A stretch of DNA of 64,000 bases from Branchipolynoe longqiensis. Taxonomy: Eukaryota; Annelida; Polychaeta; Phyllodocida; Polynoidae. Below the pieces are notes generated by a model, which was not told the origin of the DNA, ran no database searches, and saw only the letters and a program-made list of their open reading frames with translations. Where the stretch lies: the NCBI GenBank assembly GCA_030323885.1, contig CM059186.1, positions 21,843,849 to 21,907,848 of the forward strand. The letters run 5' to 3'. The translations under genes and the position numbers were made by a program. Shown here piece after piece: positions 22,297 through 33,735 of the stretch (the first letter of the stretch is position 1; each line of letters starts with the position of its first letter).

Positions 22297-22762
22297 TTCA
22301 TGGCTAAATTCTCCCTGAGTGATTGATGCATCGAGCCTTGTATGAATTCCACAAATCAAGGCGCTGAGAAGTCTCCTGCCAATTTGTCCTCAGTTTCTTG
22401 ACAGTGTTAACAGAAACAGTCAGCACTCAAAAGAAATGAGATTAGTATAGGTGGAGATGGAGTTTATGGACCCCTCCTCAGATCGTGGTCAGCTGAAAGA
22501 ATTCCACAGTGTCAGTAAGTAATATTTCAGTGCTGTACAGCAAAACAGCAAAAAGAAACTAACCAGGTGTGTAAAAGACCTGAGAGAAAGATGAGAGGTC
22601 TGGGAGAGGTTTTTCTGTTTGTTGTTGGAGTTGTGTGTTCTGTGTGGGTTTTTTTGGGGGGTATTATTGCTTTTTATTGTTGCGTAATATATTCGTTTTT
22701 GGGGTGTGTGGGAGAGAAATGAGGGAGGGCTGGGGAGGACTTTGAAAACTTAGGGTATTTGT
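22297..22762. other. Unassigned, no feature seen
   Basis: No recognised repeat or coding segment. A SINE-A tail fragment (TTTTACGTCCTAGCAACATC) follows at 22763-22808. Confidence 0.4.
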
Positions 22763-22877
22763 TTGTTGTTGTTTTACGTCCTAGCAACATCTAAGGTCAT
22801 ATCAGGAGGGACTTAGGGTGTATTATGTTGAACGCGATAATTATGTAGTCCCGGTTGTACCTCCTCATTTGACACAG

Positions 22878-23272
22878 TATATATATATGTGTGTATATAT
22901 TATATATCTACATATACATACATATACAACATATATACGATATATTTACATATATGTATACATATATACAACATAAAGACGACATATATGTATATATATG
23001 CATACATACATATATATTTATATATATATATATCCATATATATACATATACAAATATACACATAGATATATACATACATATATATATACATATATACACA
23101 TATACATAGTAAATAATGGAAGTCCCTTGCATGCCTTTATACTTGCATAATCCTTATATATCACACTTATATACATATATATATCTATATATACATATAT
23201 ATGCATATCTATACATATACATACATATATACATATATACATATATGCATATGTACATATACATATCTATAC
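22878..23272. repeat. (ATATAC)n / (AT)n microsatellite
   Basis: Mostly ATATATACATAT words, interrupted at about 23108-23170 by non-repeat sequence. Reading frames here are artefacts. Confidence 0.9.
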
Positions 23273-23276
23273 ATGG

Positions 23277-23326
23277 TTGATTGGTTGTTGGAGATTACAT
23301 CCTCGCAACATCTAAGGTCATATCAG
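23277..23326 (-). mobile_element. SINE-A tail, left part of an interrupted copy
   Basis: GGAGATTACATCCTCGCAAC through ATATCAG. It continues as GACGGGTACCGCAAG at 24045, with a TIR element in between. Confidence 0.85.
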
Positions 23327-24041
23327 GGGCCAAATGTAAGAGTCACAATTTATCGGCTGCGGAGTTTAGGGCGGCCGGCGGGTTATCTATTGTCGGCGTT
23401 AATAAATGTGTCACGGGGGATGTATCAGTCCAAAGCGCGCGCGGGTTAGCTAACGTTTCAGTTATTTATAGATTTGGGAAATCCCTCTGCCTTTGTAGCC
23501 ATATATTAGGCTCAAATATATTAAATGCGAGCATATTTAACAGAATTACATACTCAAATCGTGAAATTTAATTAAATTAACCCGAAATTCGAAGCGTTTT
23601 TAAGGCTACCACCGCATTGGCGGCGATATTACTAGTTATATTTTCGAATCGACGAACGTAAAGTAAACAAAAACGCCGCCGCCGCCAGTATGGAACGCGA
23701 CGTCGATGCAGCGGCGATTTGTTTACATTACGTTCGGCGATTACTATCGCCGCCAATGCGGCGGTAGCCTTATTAACGCTTCGAATTTAAGGTTAATTTA
23801 ATGAAATATCACGATTTGAGTATGTAATTCTGTTAAATATGGTCGCTTTGAATAGATTTGGCCCGAATCCGTCCCTAACCTGCACGTTATCCCAGGCTCA
23901 AGTTGGAGTTAGTGAAGACGACGTTAACGCTCGAGGCGGTAGCCTAACCCGCCCTGATACATTGAGACTTTGGCCGCTAACCCGGGAAATCCGCACGACG
24001 CGTGGGTTACGAGCCTTAACCCGGACTCTTACATTTGGCCC
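23327..24041. mobile_element. TIR element C1 inserted in SINE-A, 3-bp CAG duplication
   Basis: Perfect end repeats GGGCCAAATGTAAGAGTC and its complement. The flanks are CAG at 23324-23326 and CAG at 24042-24044, and removing the element restores the SINE sequence ATATCAGGACGGG. The interior is a large imperfect palindrome (ACAGAATTACATACTCAAAT and AACGCCGCCGCCGCCAG) related to the element at 42963-43560. No transposase frame. Confidence 0.88.
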
Positions 24042-24076
24042 CAGGACGGGTACCGCAAGTCGTATGCATGATGGCG
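24042..24076 (-). mobile_element. SINE-A tail, right part of the interrupted copy
   Basis: CAGGACGGGTACCGCAAGTC resumes the SINE; it decays soon afterwards. Confidence 0.75.
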
Positions 24077-24520
24077 AAAAGTGAAAAGGCTAGATATCCT
24101 TGTGGCTATTTTTAGATTTGGGGTTTCCCTCTCACTCATGAATAACATAATTTGATATTATCAGTGAGTAGTCAATCTGTGCTATTTTTTTGTGGTTTTC
24201 ATTTTATTAATAGTACCCACGATGTGACAGTAACTGCCGCTCATGCAGTTTTCAATGTCACCACAATATTATTCAATTTATTGTCGCGTTCATAATTGAT
24301 AAATAACATAATTTGATATTAGCAGTGAATAGCTTGCTTATAAATAACAGAATTTGATATTAACAGCAATAGTCATGATCAGAAGCAGTACAGATTCCAC
24401 AGCTATACTCGCCGGTGTACGAGTAGCGCTAACCCTTCTATGGAACAGGGTTAGCCTAACATGGGTTACGATCGCGAGGGTAGCGCTAACACTGCTTCTT
24501 GCATACCGATTTTGTTCACC
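24077..24520. other. AT-rich region with degenerate repeats
   Basis: GAATAACATAATTTGATATT recurs at about 24140, 24300 and 24345. From 24420 words such as GTAGCGCTAACCC anticipate the 70-bp array. Confidence 0.5.
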
Positions 24521-25073
24521 TGTATTCCAGGGATAGCTGCTAACCCCGGGTTAGGAGCGCTAACACCGCTTCGTGAATACCCTATATTCAGGGTAATCCG
24601 GGATAGCCGCTAACCCCGGGTTAGGAGCGCTAACACCGCTTCGTGCATACCCTATATTCAGGGTAATCCGGGATAGCCGCTAACCCCGGGTTAGGAGCGC
24701 TAACACCGCTTCATGCATACCCTATATTCAGGGTAATCCGGGATAGCCGCTAACCCCGGGTTAGGAGCGCTAACACCGCTTCGTGCATACCCTATATTCA
24801 GGGTAATCCGGGATAGCCGCTAACCCCGGGTTAGGAGAGCTAACACCGCTTCGTGCATACCCTATATTCAGGGTAATCCGGGATAGCCGCTAACCCCGGG
24901 TTAGGAGAGCTAACACCGCTTCATGCATACCCTATATTCAGGGTAATCCGGGATAGCCGCTAACCCCGGGTTAGGAGCGCTAACACCGCTTCGTGCATAC
25001 CCTATATTCAGGGTAATCCGGGATAGCCGCTAACCCCGGGTTAGGAGAGCTAACACCGCTTCGTGCATACGGC
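24521..25073. repeat. 70-bp tandem array built from a TIR-element arm
   Basis: About 7.6 copies of a unit holding GGGATAGCCGCTAACCCCGG, GTTAGGAGCGCTAACACCGC, TTCGTGCATACCCTATATTC and AGGGTAATCC; exact 70-bp spacing. The last unit ends GTGCATACGGCC, like the terminus ATGAATACGGCC of the element at 63387-63520, so the array looks like an amplified element end. Confidence 0.93.
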
Positions 25074-25499
25074 CTAGGTCATAACTTATTCAGTCCCCCC
25101 CCCCCACCCCCCCAAAGGAATCAGCGGGGCAAAACTGAGCTTGGTTTAACGGGGTTGTACTGTAGCAGTCCTGGCATGAGCCTGACCACCACGGATTGGC
25201 AGCAGAGACTATGCCACCCACCGTTGCAGTTCTACTGTGACAGGTGGCGGAAGGCTAGCCAGTGGGCGGGTACCTGGGTGAACTGCCCCTACTGTGTCCG
25301 GCTAGCGGCTCCCCTCCACCTTGAGAGGTTACCTGTGGATTGGCTGGTCAGGGGGCGGGTTACTTGGATCTGTGACGCAGCAGTGGGTGCAGATACTGCA
25401 AGAAATGAGGAAGCATGCATTTCTTCTTCTTGTCGTCCTTTCCACATTGCGTTCAAGAAAACAGACCAGGGGGAACTGGCCGTAAGTGGCTGATCACAA
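25074..25499. other. Unassigned; open frame of unknown meaning
   Basis: C run at 25097-25108. A 112-codon plus-strand frame at 25155-25493 has Cys and Trp spaced irregularly (WVNCPYC, WICDAAVG) but resembles no family known to me; coding status doubtful. Confidence 0.3.
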
Positions 25500-25690
25500 T
25501 AGGATAAGCCAAGAACTGGTATTATCGCTCAGTATTAGGATAATGTGACTGAATGGAATATCAGATTATTTTGCCAGCGAGCTGGTCGTTCAGTTGGGAA
25601 GCACTATACAGCCACTATCATCCCAAGTCAGTACCCGTCCTGATATGACCGCTGATAGTTGATAGGATGTAAAATCCCAACAAATATGCT
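25500..25690 (+). mobile_element. SINE-A copy, diverged 3' part
   Basis: GGATAATGTGACTGAATGGA, TTGGGAAGCACTATACAG and CAGTACCCGTCCTGATATGA in order, ending GATGTAAAATCCCAACA. Confidence 0.8.
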
Positions 25691-26004
25691 GAGTCATTTC
25701 TGGGTTCTGGGGTTTCTGCCTTTTGGGTTGGTGAATATAGTAGAGATGCTGTTTCAGGCTATGGAAATTATGACCAGTGATATTTGATTATAATAATTGT
25801 AAAGAAAAAAGTAAGTTGCTTTGGTCATGTTACAGGCCCTTTAAACGGTATTGGATGTGAATAAAGAAGGGGAGGGATTGAAGTATCCTGTGGGCGTGTA
25901 CACCAATAGTTCATAAAGTTGTATGTAATGGGGGACCTCCGACTTTTTAGTTCAAATTCCTGCCGTTCGCGTCTCCACTGAACTAGTGGGCCTATTCGGC
26001 ACAC

Positions 26005-26643
26005 TGTCACACTGCAAACCCAATGGCTATGAGCAATCTTCATACAGAAGAAGTCAAATATCTCTAAAACCACATGACCTAGACACAAACCACTTGGTAT
26101 ACATATAGAAAACATACAACGAATACATTATATTAAATTTCTAAGGTTAGGGTTCTGTATTTCTATTAATTTTGAATAAAATAAACGTTTTGCACTGGGC
26201 GTACCGCCGAACTCAGTGCATTGTCAATGGCCGTGAGCAATCTTCATACAGAAGAAGTCAAATATCTCTAAAACCACAAGACCTAGAGACAAACCGCTTG
26301 GTATACATATAGAAAACATACAACGAATACATTATATTAAATTTCTAAGGTTAGGGTTCTGTATTTCTATTAATTTTGAATAAAATAAACGTTTTGCACT
26401 GGGCGTACCGCCGAACTCAGTGCATTGTCAATGGCCGTGAGCAATCTTCATACAGAAGAAGTCAAATATCTCTAAAACCACAAGACCTAGAGACAAACCG
26501 CTTGGTATACATATAGAAAACATACAACGAATAGATTATATTAAATTTCTAAGGTTAGGGTTCTGTATTTCTATTAATTTTGAATAAAATATACGTATTG
26601 CACTGCGCGTACCGGCAAACTCAAAGCATTGTCAATGACCGTG
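26005..26643. repeat. 206-bp satellite, second locus, about 3 copies
   Basis: Same monomer family as at 20.2 kb with spacing of 204 bp. Copies here are more alike one another (GAATACATTATATTAAATTT) than to the first locus, so the arrays evolve locally. Confidence 0.95.
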
Positions 26644-26788
26644 TAGGCCCACTACTACCGATGCGCCACCAAGTGTCGGAAAATGAACTACGCCACATGT
26701 CCCTCATTGTGTTAGTATGACTGGTTTGCCAATCTCTTTGGATGTTGAAAAAGAAGTCCCCCCCCTAAATCTGCATGTATATAATGAG

Positions 26789-27034
26789 TCTCAAAAGGTG
26801 CTAACTTTTCGTGTTTTTGTCCATTGTAACGATTGACACAAAACAGCACATAAACGGTTACACTGAAAACACAAGGACATTTGCTTCAAGTCAATATGTA
26901 TTCTATTTGGATTATTGAACACCATGTAAAAAACAAATCAGTTTATCCTGAGCAAATGCATATGTAGATAGCATGTTGATCGGTACAATGGACAAAGTTT
27001 TGTCCCATATTGCTTAGCACCTTCTGAGACTGTT
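26789..27034. mobile_element. MITE family H
   Basis: Inverted ends GAGTCTCAAAAGGTGCTAAC and TTAGCACCTTCTGAGAC. Inner halves are also inverted (GTCCATTGTAACGAT and TGATCGGTACAATGGAC). About 245 bp. Further copies at 28908-29150 and 56410-56720. Confidence 0.85.
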
Positions 27035-27129
27035 TCATGTATGGCTGGGGGTAAAGGTGGTGGTGGGGGTAGCATTGTTCAGTGTATACACACACACACC
27101 TGCTGTCTGATTCAGGGTAGAAGTTTCAC

Positions 27130-27475
27130 CATTGTATGTCTGGGTTTGTGTGTTGGAGTGTTGGCGGGATGGGGGATTGGGGTATTGGGAGACGGGGGTT
27201 GATGTGTTGGAGTGTTAGAGGGTTGAGGGGTTGGGGGATTGGGAGTTGGGGGTTAAGGGAGTTGGGGTTGGAGGGTTGAGGGATTGGGGGTGGAAGGTTG
27301 AGGGATTGGGGGTTGGAGGGTTGAGGGATTGGGGGGGTGGAAGGTTGAGGGATTGGGGGTTGGAGGGTTGAGGGTTAGGATGTTGGAGTCTTGGGCGGTT
27401 GGGGTTGGGGGGATTGGCTGGTTGGCGGGTTGGCGGGTTGGGATGTTGGGGTGTTGGGGGAGGTTAGAGAATTAA
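27130..27475. repeat. G/T-rich repeat (GGGTTGAGGGATTGG-type)
   Basis: Runs of TTGGGGGTTGGAGGGTTGAG with variable length. G-quadruplex potential on the plus strand. Confidence 0.9.
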
Positions 27476-27539
27476 TCTGACAATGACCCTTGAAGCACCA
27501 GTCCACCATCCCTGAGAACCGACGAGGACTCGATTGGGG

Positions 27540-28210
27540 GATGGATGGGCAGTGTGGGCCCAGATGGGGCAAGACGAGATCAAAAGGGGCCAGAAGGGGC
27601 CCATATGAAGATCCCTAAGATCGTGTCCAGAAGGTGCCCAAACGCAGATTAGTGAGGGCCCTTAGGGAGTCCAGAGGGAGCCTACAGGGCCCCAGATGGG
27701 GGCCCAGTGGGGAACTAAAGGTACCGAAATGGGGCACCAGGGGACCTAATGGGTAATCAGAGGGGCGGGCCCCAGATGGGGGCACAGTGGGGGCCTAAAG
27801 GGTACACAGAGGGGCCCAGATGGGGGCACATTGGGGACCTAAAGGTATCGAAATGGGGCACCAGGGGACCTAATGGGTACTCAGAGGGGTGGGCCCCAGA
27901 TGGGGGCACAGTGGGGGGCCTAAATGGTACACAGACGGGCCCAGATGGGGGCACATTGGTGACCTAAAGGTACTGAAATGGGGTACAAAGGGACCTAATG
28001 GGTACTCAGAGGGGCGGGCCCCATATGGAGGCACAGTGGGGGCCTAAACGGTACCGAGAGGGGCCCAGATGGAGGCACAGTGGGGGCGGCATAAAGGGTA
28101 CCCAAATACGCCCAGATGGGAACACTGGGTACATAAAGGTACTCAGAGGGACCCAGATGGGGACACAGTGGGGACCTAAAGGAGAAAGGGAGCTCAGAGG
28201 GGGCCAATAA
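27540..28210. repeat. Degenerate GGGGCCCAGATGGGGGCAC repeat
   Basis: Words CAGATGGGGGCACAGTGGGG, CCTAAAGGTAC and ATGGGTACTCAGAGGGGCG recur with a period of roughly 125 bp. Long reading frames in both directions follow from the low stop content. Confidence 0.85.
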
Positions 28211-28462
28211 GGGGCAAGAAGGGGAACCAGCGGCCGCCTGGATCCCACCTGGGTCCCGGCGGGCGGCGGAGGACAGGGCAGGGGCCGGCGGTGGAGCGAG
28301 TCTGTAATCACCCGGCAAACCCCCCGTGGTGATTGATACTGTACGCCGGGTCTAAGTGCAGGCTTTATCCCACACCATCTTATTACAACAAGATCAATGG
28401 TCACTTGGCTGCACCTTCAAGGGTATTGGGTTTCAGGGATTGTCTTTTGGGGCGCTGTGCAT

Positions 28463-28640
28463 TCAGAAATGTATAAATATATATGTATGTATATATATAT
28501 ATGTATATATATATATGTATATATATACACAACCACACATGTTCATATATGTGTGTATATTTACAAATGTCTCTATCTCTATGTAATTATATATATATAT
28601 ATATACATATGTAGTAAATGTATATAGTATCTATACATAT
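28463..28640. repeat. (ATGTAT)n / (AT)n microsatellite
   Basis: ATATGTATATATATATATGT-type sequence with short interruptions. Confidence 0.85.
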
Positions 28641-28648
28641 ATACATAT

Positions 28649-28843
28649 ACAGTAAAACCTCTCTAACCAACCACCTCCACAGATAACCACTCCCCTATAG
28701 CGATCGCGTTATTTGGGTCCCAAATGATCCCCCATATAATACCATTGTAATGATTTTACAAAACTCCCTGAACTGACCACCTCTATAAATGGACCATGTA
28801 AAGTCAGTCCCACGGTCGGTCGGTTAGAGAGCTTTTACTGTAT
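28649..28843. mobile_element. Small TIR element P1 (pogo/mariner-like ends)
   Basis: Ends ACAGTAAAACCTCTCTAACC and GGTTAGAGAGCTTTTACTGT, flanked by TA. TA target and CAGT-type ends suggest a Tc1/mariner/pogo-type nonautonomous element; the superfamily is inferred. Other copies at 45275-45474 and 62763-62942. Confidence 0.85.
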
Positions 28844-28907
28844 AGACATAGGTATATATATATGCACATATATGGGATGCGTAGACCTCTATGTATATAT
28901 ATATACT

Positions 28908-29150
28908 AAGTGCTAAGCAATATGATACAAAACTTTGTCCATTGTAACGATCAACATACTATCTGCTTATGCATTTGCTCAGGATAAATTGATTTGTTAT
29001 TTACATGGTGTTTCATAATCCCAATAGAATACATATTGATTTGAAGCAAATGTCCTTGTGTTTTGAGTGTAACCGTTTATGTGCTGTTTTGTGTCAATCG
29101 TTACAATGGACAAAAAAAAAGAGTTATCACCTTTTGAGACAGGCTCATAT
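28908..29150. mobile_element. MITE family H, second copy
   Basis: AAGTGCTAAGCAATATGATA at left and TTATCACCTTTTGAGACAGG at right, with GTCCATTGTAACGATCAACA inside. Confidence 0.85.
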
Positions 29151-29220
29151 GCACATATATGTATATATGTATACACAGACATATAAATACATATGAAATT
29201 GATCGATATAACCTACCTTA

Positions 29221-29515
29221 ATTTAGTTTTAAGTAACCTTTATTTTACATGGCTAACTTTGTAGAAATTTGAAGTAAATAGGTGTTATATTAATTTTGAC
29301 ATGTACATAAAGAAATCACAACACCATCCACCTCACCAATAAGACATTCTCGAAAAATGGCCAAGTATTGTTTTCTATGCAGCAATAAATGCTTCACAAA
29401 TGCATAATCTTTAATTTGGATATATATATATAGAGAATCAAATCTAGATTTGTGTTTTGGATTTGAATATGTTGTGCTTTCATTGGACTATGCAGCTTTT
29501 ATAGACTAGATCACC
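29221..29515. mobile_element. MITE family F remnant
   Basis: Right side carries AGAATCAAATCTAGATTTGT and CATTGGACTATGCAGCTTTT, the family terminal motif. The left side (GGCTAACTTTGTAGAAATTT) fits the opposite arm. Confidence 0.55.
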
Positions 29516-30194
29516 GTTCCGACTGCGCATGCACTGAAAACGGTGCTGGCAGCAAAGCAAAGGCATACAGCCATTGAGTTTGCCGATACGCGTAGGGAAA
29601 AATTTAATTATACATGCCATAATGAATATGTATAAGACACAACTCTCCATAATTAAGCATTTTGTGCTAAGAAACATACAATTTCAGTCACTTTACATGC
29701 TGATGTTTACATCACCATTGTAATTCTTGTTCTAAATATTAAAATGTCAAATGTGTCAACAAAAATTTGTTTCAAAGAAATATATAACCAATATCTGAAT
29801 AACCCTACTCATTTTCTATTTCTACATATCATATGTCATTAACCATAGGATATAAATAAAAACACAAATAAAATAAGTAAAACTGACACTGGCTATGGCT
29901 CTAACACTAGACCGAGTGCCCAGATTTGTCTAAATCTAAATGCACATGGCATAAGATGTGCTGATTATATTGATGTAAATGCAATGCTGGATAAAAGATT
30001 AATATCTAAATTTATTATATATATATTTTTAGTTAGTGTTCTATGTTTCAAACAAGAGATGAGATGAGCTGAAACTAGCACATTTCGTAGCTGCACCCAG
30101 TGTATTAGCATGTGCCATGTGCTTCTCGCGGGTTTGTTTTGCTTTGACGCATACCACAATGCACCACGCCGCTGGAATGGCGATGTAGTCTATT
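29516..30194. other. AT-rich unassigned region
   Basis: No coding signal. At 29550-29595 the words CCATTGAGTTTGCCGATACG resemble the edge of the 206-bp satellite in reverse. Confidence 0.4.
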
Positions 30195-30410
30195 ACACAC
30201 GCTAACACATTTCCCCACCCACCCATGTCACACATTACTCCCAACCCACCCACACTATGACACATTTCCAGACTATGATACATTTTCCCACCCACCCATG
30301 TCACACAATGCTCCCAACACACCCACACTATGACACATTTCCAAATTTTGACACATTCCCCCACCCACCCATGTCACACAATATTCCCAACCCACCCACC
30401 TTCGCGTGAT
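30195..30410. repeat. Short tandem repeat of about 90 bp, 2-3 copies
   Basis: Repeated block CCCACCCACCCATGTCACAC, then CTCCCAACCCACCCACACTA and TGACACATTTCCA. Confidence 0.85.
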
Positions 30411-31234
30411 GTATTGCATGTATTCCCTCCAGGGGCCACCCACCCCCTCTCTCTCTTCTGTCAGAAAGAGTCGTACATATTTGTAAGGCAATTGGCCTTT
30501 AGATAGATATGGGGGAGCTAGATAAAAGAATCACCCCATACTAGTATTACTACAGTAGCCTGCGTATGTCTGAAGAACAACCCTATATAAAAAGTGGAGA
30601 AATTGTGGGTAAATTTTAAAAAACTAATATAGAAACTACTAACACCTAAAACCACAAAAGGTTGGCCCGAGAAAGATCAGGTAAACACTCCTGAGTGCGG
30701 GACCAGACCAATCCAGTATCACAGCTGTCCAGCGGTGAAAACAAGCACCCTCTTGGGAGGTTATCTGTTATGGGCAGAATAAATAAACTTGCCACCAAAA
30801 AAAAAAATGAAATGAGCACATAAATTCTTAATCTAAAAAGCAAAATATATTCTTCACATACCTTTATATATTTACCCTCAATTTTTTAACTGATTAGTAG
30901 ATTAGTCCAGTAGATTAATGAACTTTAAAGTTTGAATTGACAGAGCTCACGTGTCAATATGGCAGAAATTGGCAGGAAGTTGAGAGGTTCCTGGGTACTA
31001 ATCCAATCTAGGTCAGGAAGCAGTCATTTTCATTGGCTGAGGTAGTCAGGTGGTATAACAGGTTCATTCAAACATGGAGGATTTACTTCATGGACTCCAT
31101 TACTTCAAACTGATGTTGTGTCATTATTCAATGATATTATGTGATAATATGTGATTTGAACATTCTGGAGAGTATATGTTAAGGGGATACATATACAATC
31201 GGATTGTAGCTATTGGACATAAGATAGGAATGCG
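30411..31234. other. Unassigned, no feature seen
   Basis: AT-rich sequence; an A run at 30798-30807. No recognised repeat family. Confidence 0.4.
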
Positions 31235-31964
31235 TAAGCCCCAGTCACACATAGCCGGACGAGCCCCGAATTTTGAGCCGGACCACCCACGGACCAACGT
31301 CCCGGACTGTCCCAGACCGCCATGGATAAAATCACTCTTTTCATTGATTTTTGCCTCGCAGTCACACTTTCCTGGACGAGCCCCGGATGAGCCCCAGACC
31401 GCCCCGTACCGCCCCCATACCACCCCCGGACTGCTCCCGGACTGCCCCCAGACTGGGCTGGACCGGCCCCGGATGAGGCCGGACCACCCCCGGACTGCCC
31501 CGGACCACCCCCGGACTATCCCGGATCACCCCTAGACTATCCCGGATCACCCCTGGTCTTATGGGGGCAGTCTGGGAGTGGTCCGTGGCTAGGCCGGGGG
31601 TAGTCCTGGATAGTCCGGGGATGGTCCGGGTCAAACCGTGGCTCAAAATGACCCCGCACCACCCCCGGACAGGCCCGGTCCACCCCAGACCACCCCCGGA
31701 ATACCCGGGCCACCCCTGGATCAGGCCGGATCAGGCCGGATTGAGCCCGCATCGCAAAATCCCCCGGACCACCCCGGATGTTTTAAACATTTAAAAACAT
31801 CCGGGGCTGAGCCCGGATGGTGCCAGATGAGCCACGGATCAGGCCGGATCAGGGGGTCTCGGCACGGATGAGCCACGGATGAGTCATGGATCACCCTGGA
31901 CCACCCCGGATGGCAGTCCGGGGCTCGTCCAGCCCCTGATCCGGGTATGTGTGACTGGAGCTTA
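31235..31964. mobile_element. Foldback element FB5 (730 bp)
   Basis: Ends TAAGCCCCAGTCACACATA and TATGTGTGACTGGAGCTTA are inverted. Both arms consist of CCGGAC/GTCCGG-type words. The AT-rich centre ATGTTTTAAACATTTAAAAA lies at 31778-31797. Proline- and arginine-rich frames are artefacts. FB8 at 59.9-60.6 kb is the same family in reverse. Confidence 0.8.
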
Positions 31965-32207
31965 AGCTAAGACCATCAACAGTGAGACACATTTTCTCCA
32001 ACTTTTAGATAGGGTTGTAATTCACCTCTGAACAAAGTCAGAGGTGAATCTTTTATCTACAGGGAAGGTTGCGAGGTGGGAGAGGCAGAGTGTAAGGTGT
32101 GGGTGCAGGTTCAAAGTGGGCTAGGAGTTAGAGTTTGAATGGCGGGTTGTTGCGGGTGTGGTTAAGTACAGGATGTGGGTGAGTGTGAGCAATCTGAATA
32201 TGGCTTA

Positions 32208-32300
32208 TGCATTAAAGCTGCATAGTCCGATGAAAGCATCCAATTTTCTAAACCAAAACAGTCACCTAGATTTAATCCTACATAGCCAACTTAGATATTG
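32208..32300. mobile_element. MITE family F end
   Basis: TTAAAGCTGCATAGTCCGAT, then TTTTCTAAACCAAAACAGTC. It is cut off by the 8-bp array. Confidence 0.55.
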
Positions 32301-32302
32301 GT

Positions 32303-32816
32303 GAATGTATGAATGTATGAATGTATGGATGCATGAATGTATGAATGTATGAACTCATGAATGTATGAATGTATGCATGTATGAATGTATGAATGTATGA
32401 ACTCATGAATGTATGAATGTATGAAAGTATGAATGTATGAATGTATGAATGTATGAATGTATGAATGTATGAATGTATGAATGTATGAATGTATGAATGT
32501 ATGAATGTATGAATGTATGAATGTATGAATGTATGAATGTATGAATGTATGAATGTATGAATGCATGAATGCATGAATGTATGAATGTATGAATGTATGA
32601 ATGTATGAGTGTATGAATGTATGAGTGTATGAATGTATGAATGCATGAATGTATGAATGTATGAATGTATGAATGTATGAATGTATGAATGTATGAATGT
32701 ATGTATGAATGTATGAATGTATGAATGTATGAATGCATGAATGTATGAATGTATGAATGTATGAATGTATGAATGTATGAATGTATGAAAGGGTAAGTGT
32801 GTGAATGTATGAATGC
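32303..32816. repeat. (GTATGAAT)n octamer array
   Basis: About 60 copies of ATGAATGT with occasional GCATGAAT and GAACTCAT variants. Gives an S-Y-I-H-T-F-I-H repeat on the minus strand, which is not a gene. Confidence 0.97.
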
Positions 32817-32864
32817 ATGCGTGAATGTATGTGTGTAAACATGATGCGAGGTGGTGTGAGGTGT

Positions 32865-33265
32865 ATGTGTGTATGTGTGTATGTGTGTATGTGTGTATGT
32901 GTGTATGTGTGTATGTGTGTATGTGTGTATGTGTGTATGTGTGTATGTGTGTATGTGTGTTTGTGTATGTGTGTATGTGTGTATGTGTGTATGTGTGTGT
33001 ATGTGTTTATGTGTGTATGTGTGTGTATATGTGTGTATGTGTGTGTATGTGTGTATGTGTGTATGTGTGTGTGTGTGTGTATGTGTGTATCTGTCCGTAT
33101 GTGTTTATGTGTGAGTATGTGTGCATGTGTGTGTTTGTGTGTGTATGTGTGTATGTATGTGCATGTGTGTATATGTGTATGTGTGTAGGTGTGTATGTGT
33201 CCGTATGTGTGTATGCGTGTATGCGTGTATGTGTGTATGCGTGTATGTGTGTGTATGTGTGTTTG
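32865..33265. repeat. (GTATGTGT)n octamer array
   Basis: About 50 copies of TGTGTATG with GTGTTTATGT and GTGCATGT variants; Z-DNA-prone alternating purine/pyrimidine. Lies directly beside the GTATGAAT array. Confidence 0.97.
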
Positions 33266-33354
33266 AGCATGACGGTGCTGGGTGGGGGTGTGTGTAAGTG
33301 GTGCGGCAGGTGGTGCAGGTACAACTTATGAACAGGGGACACCGCCTGCCGGCC

Positions 33355-33735
33355 CTCGGGCGGGCTGGCGTGCGGGCTGGCGGGCTGGCGGGCTGGCGTG
33401 CGGGCTGGCGGGCTGGCGGGCTGGCGTGCGGGCTGGCGGGCTGGCGGGCTGGCGGGCTGGCGGGTGTCGGGCGGGGCTGGCGGGCGGGCGGGCTGGCGGG
33501 CGGGCTGGCGGGTGGGGCCGTGGGCCCGGGGGCCGGGGGGCCTGGGGCCGGGGGGGGGGCCGGGGGGGCCTGGGGGGGCCGGGGGCCGGGTCCGGGGCCG
33601 GGGGCCTGGGGGCAGGGGCCGGGGGCCGGGGGCCGGGGGACGGGGGCCGGGGGCCGGGGGCCGGGGGCCGGGGGCCGGGGGCCGGGGGCCGGGGGCCGGG
33701 GGCCGGGGGCCGGGGGCCGGGGATGGGGGCCAGCC
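33355..33735. repeat. GC-rich arrays (GGGCTGGCG)n and (GGGGGCC)n
   Basis: First GCGGGCTGGCGGGCTGGCG-type units to about 33515, then a nearly pure CCGGGGG heptamer array to 33725. Very high GC; strong G-quadruplex potential. Confidence 0.95.

Noticed and set aside
24521..25073. CRISPR-like array
   Set aside because: Uniform 70-bp tandem units without spacers; origin from a TIR-element arm is visible.
31176..31871. Pro/Asp/His-rich frames at 31.2-31.9 kb
   Set aside because: They come from CCGGAC words of foldback element FB5; both strands are equally open.
32278..33331. Several long frames rich in S-Y-I-H-T or C-V-Y-V-C-M
   Set aside because: They translate octamer microsatellites; overlapping frames on both strands are equally open.
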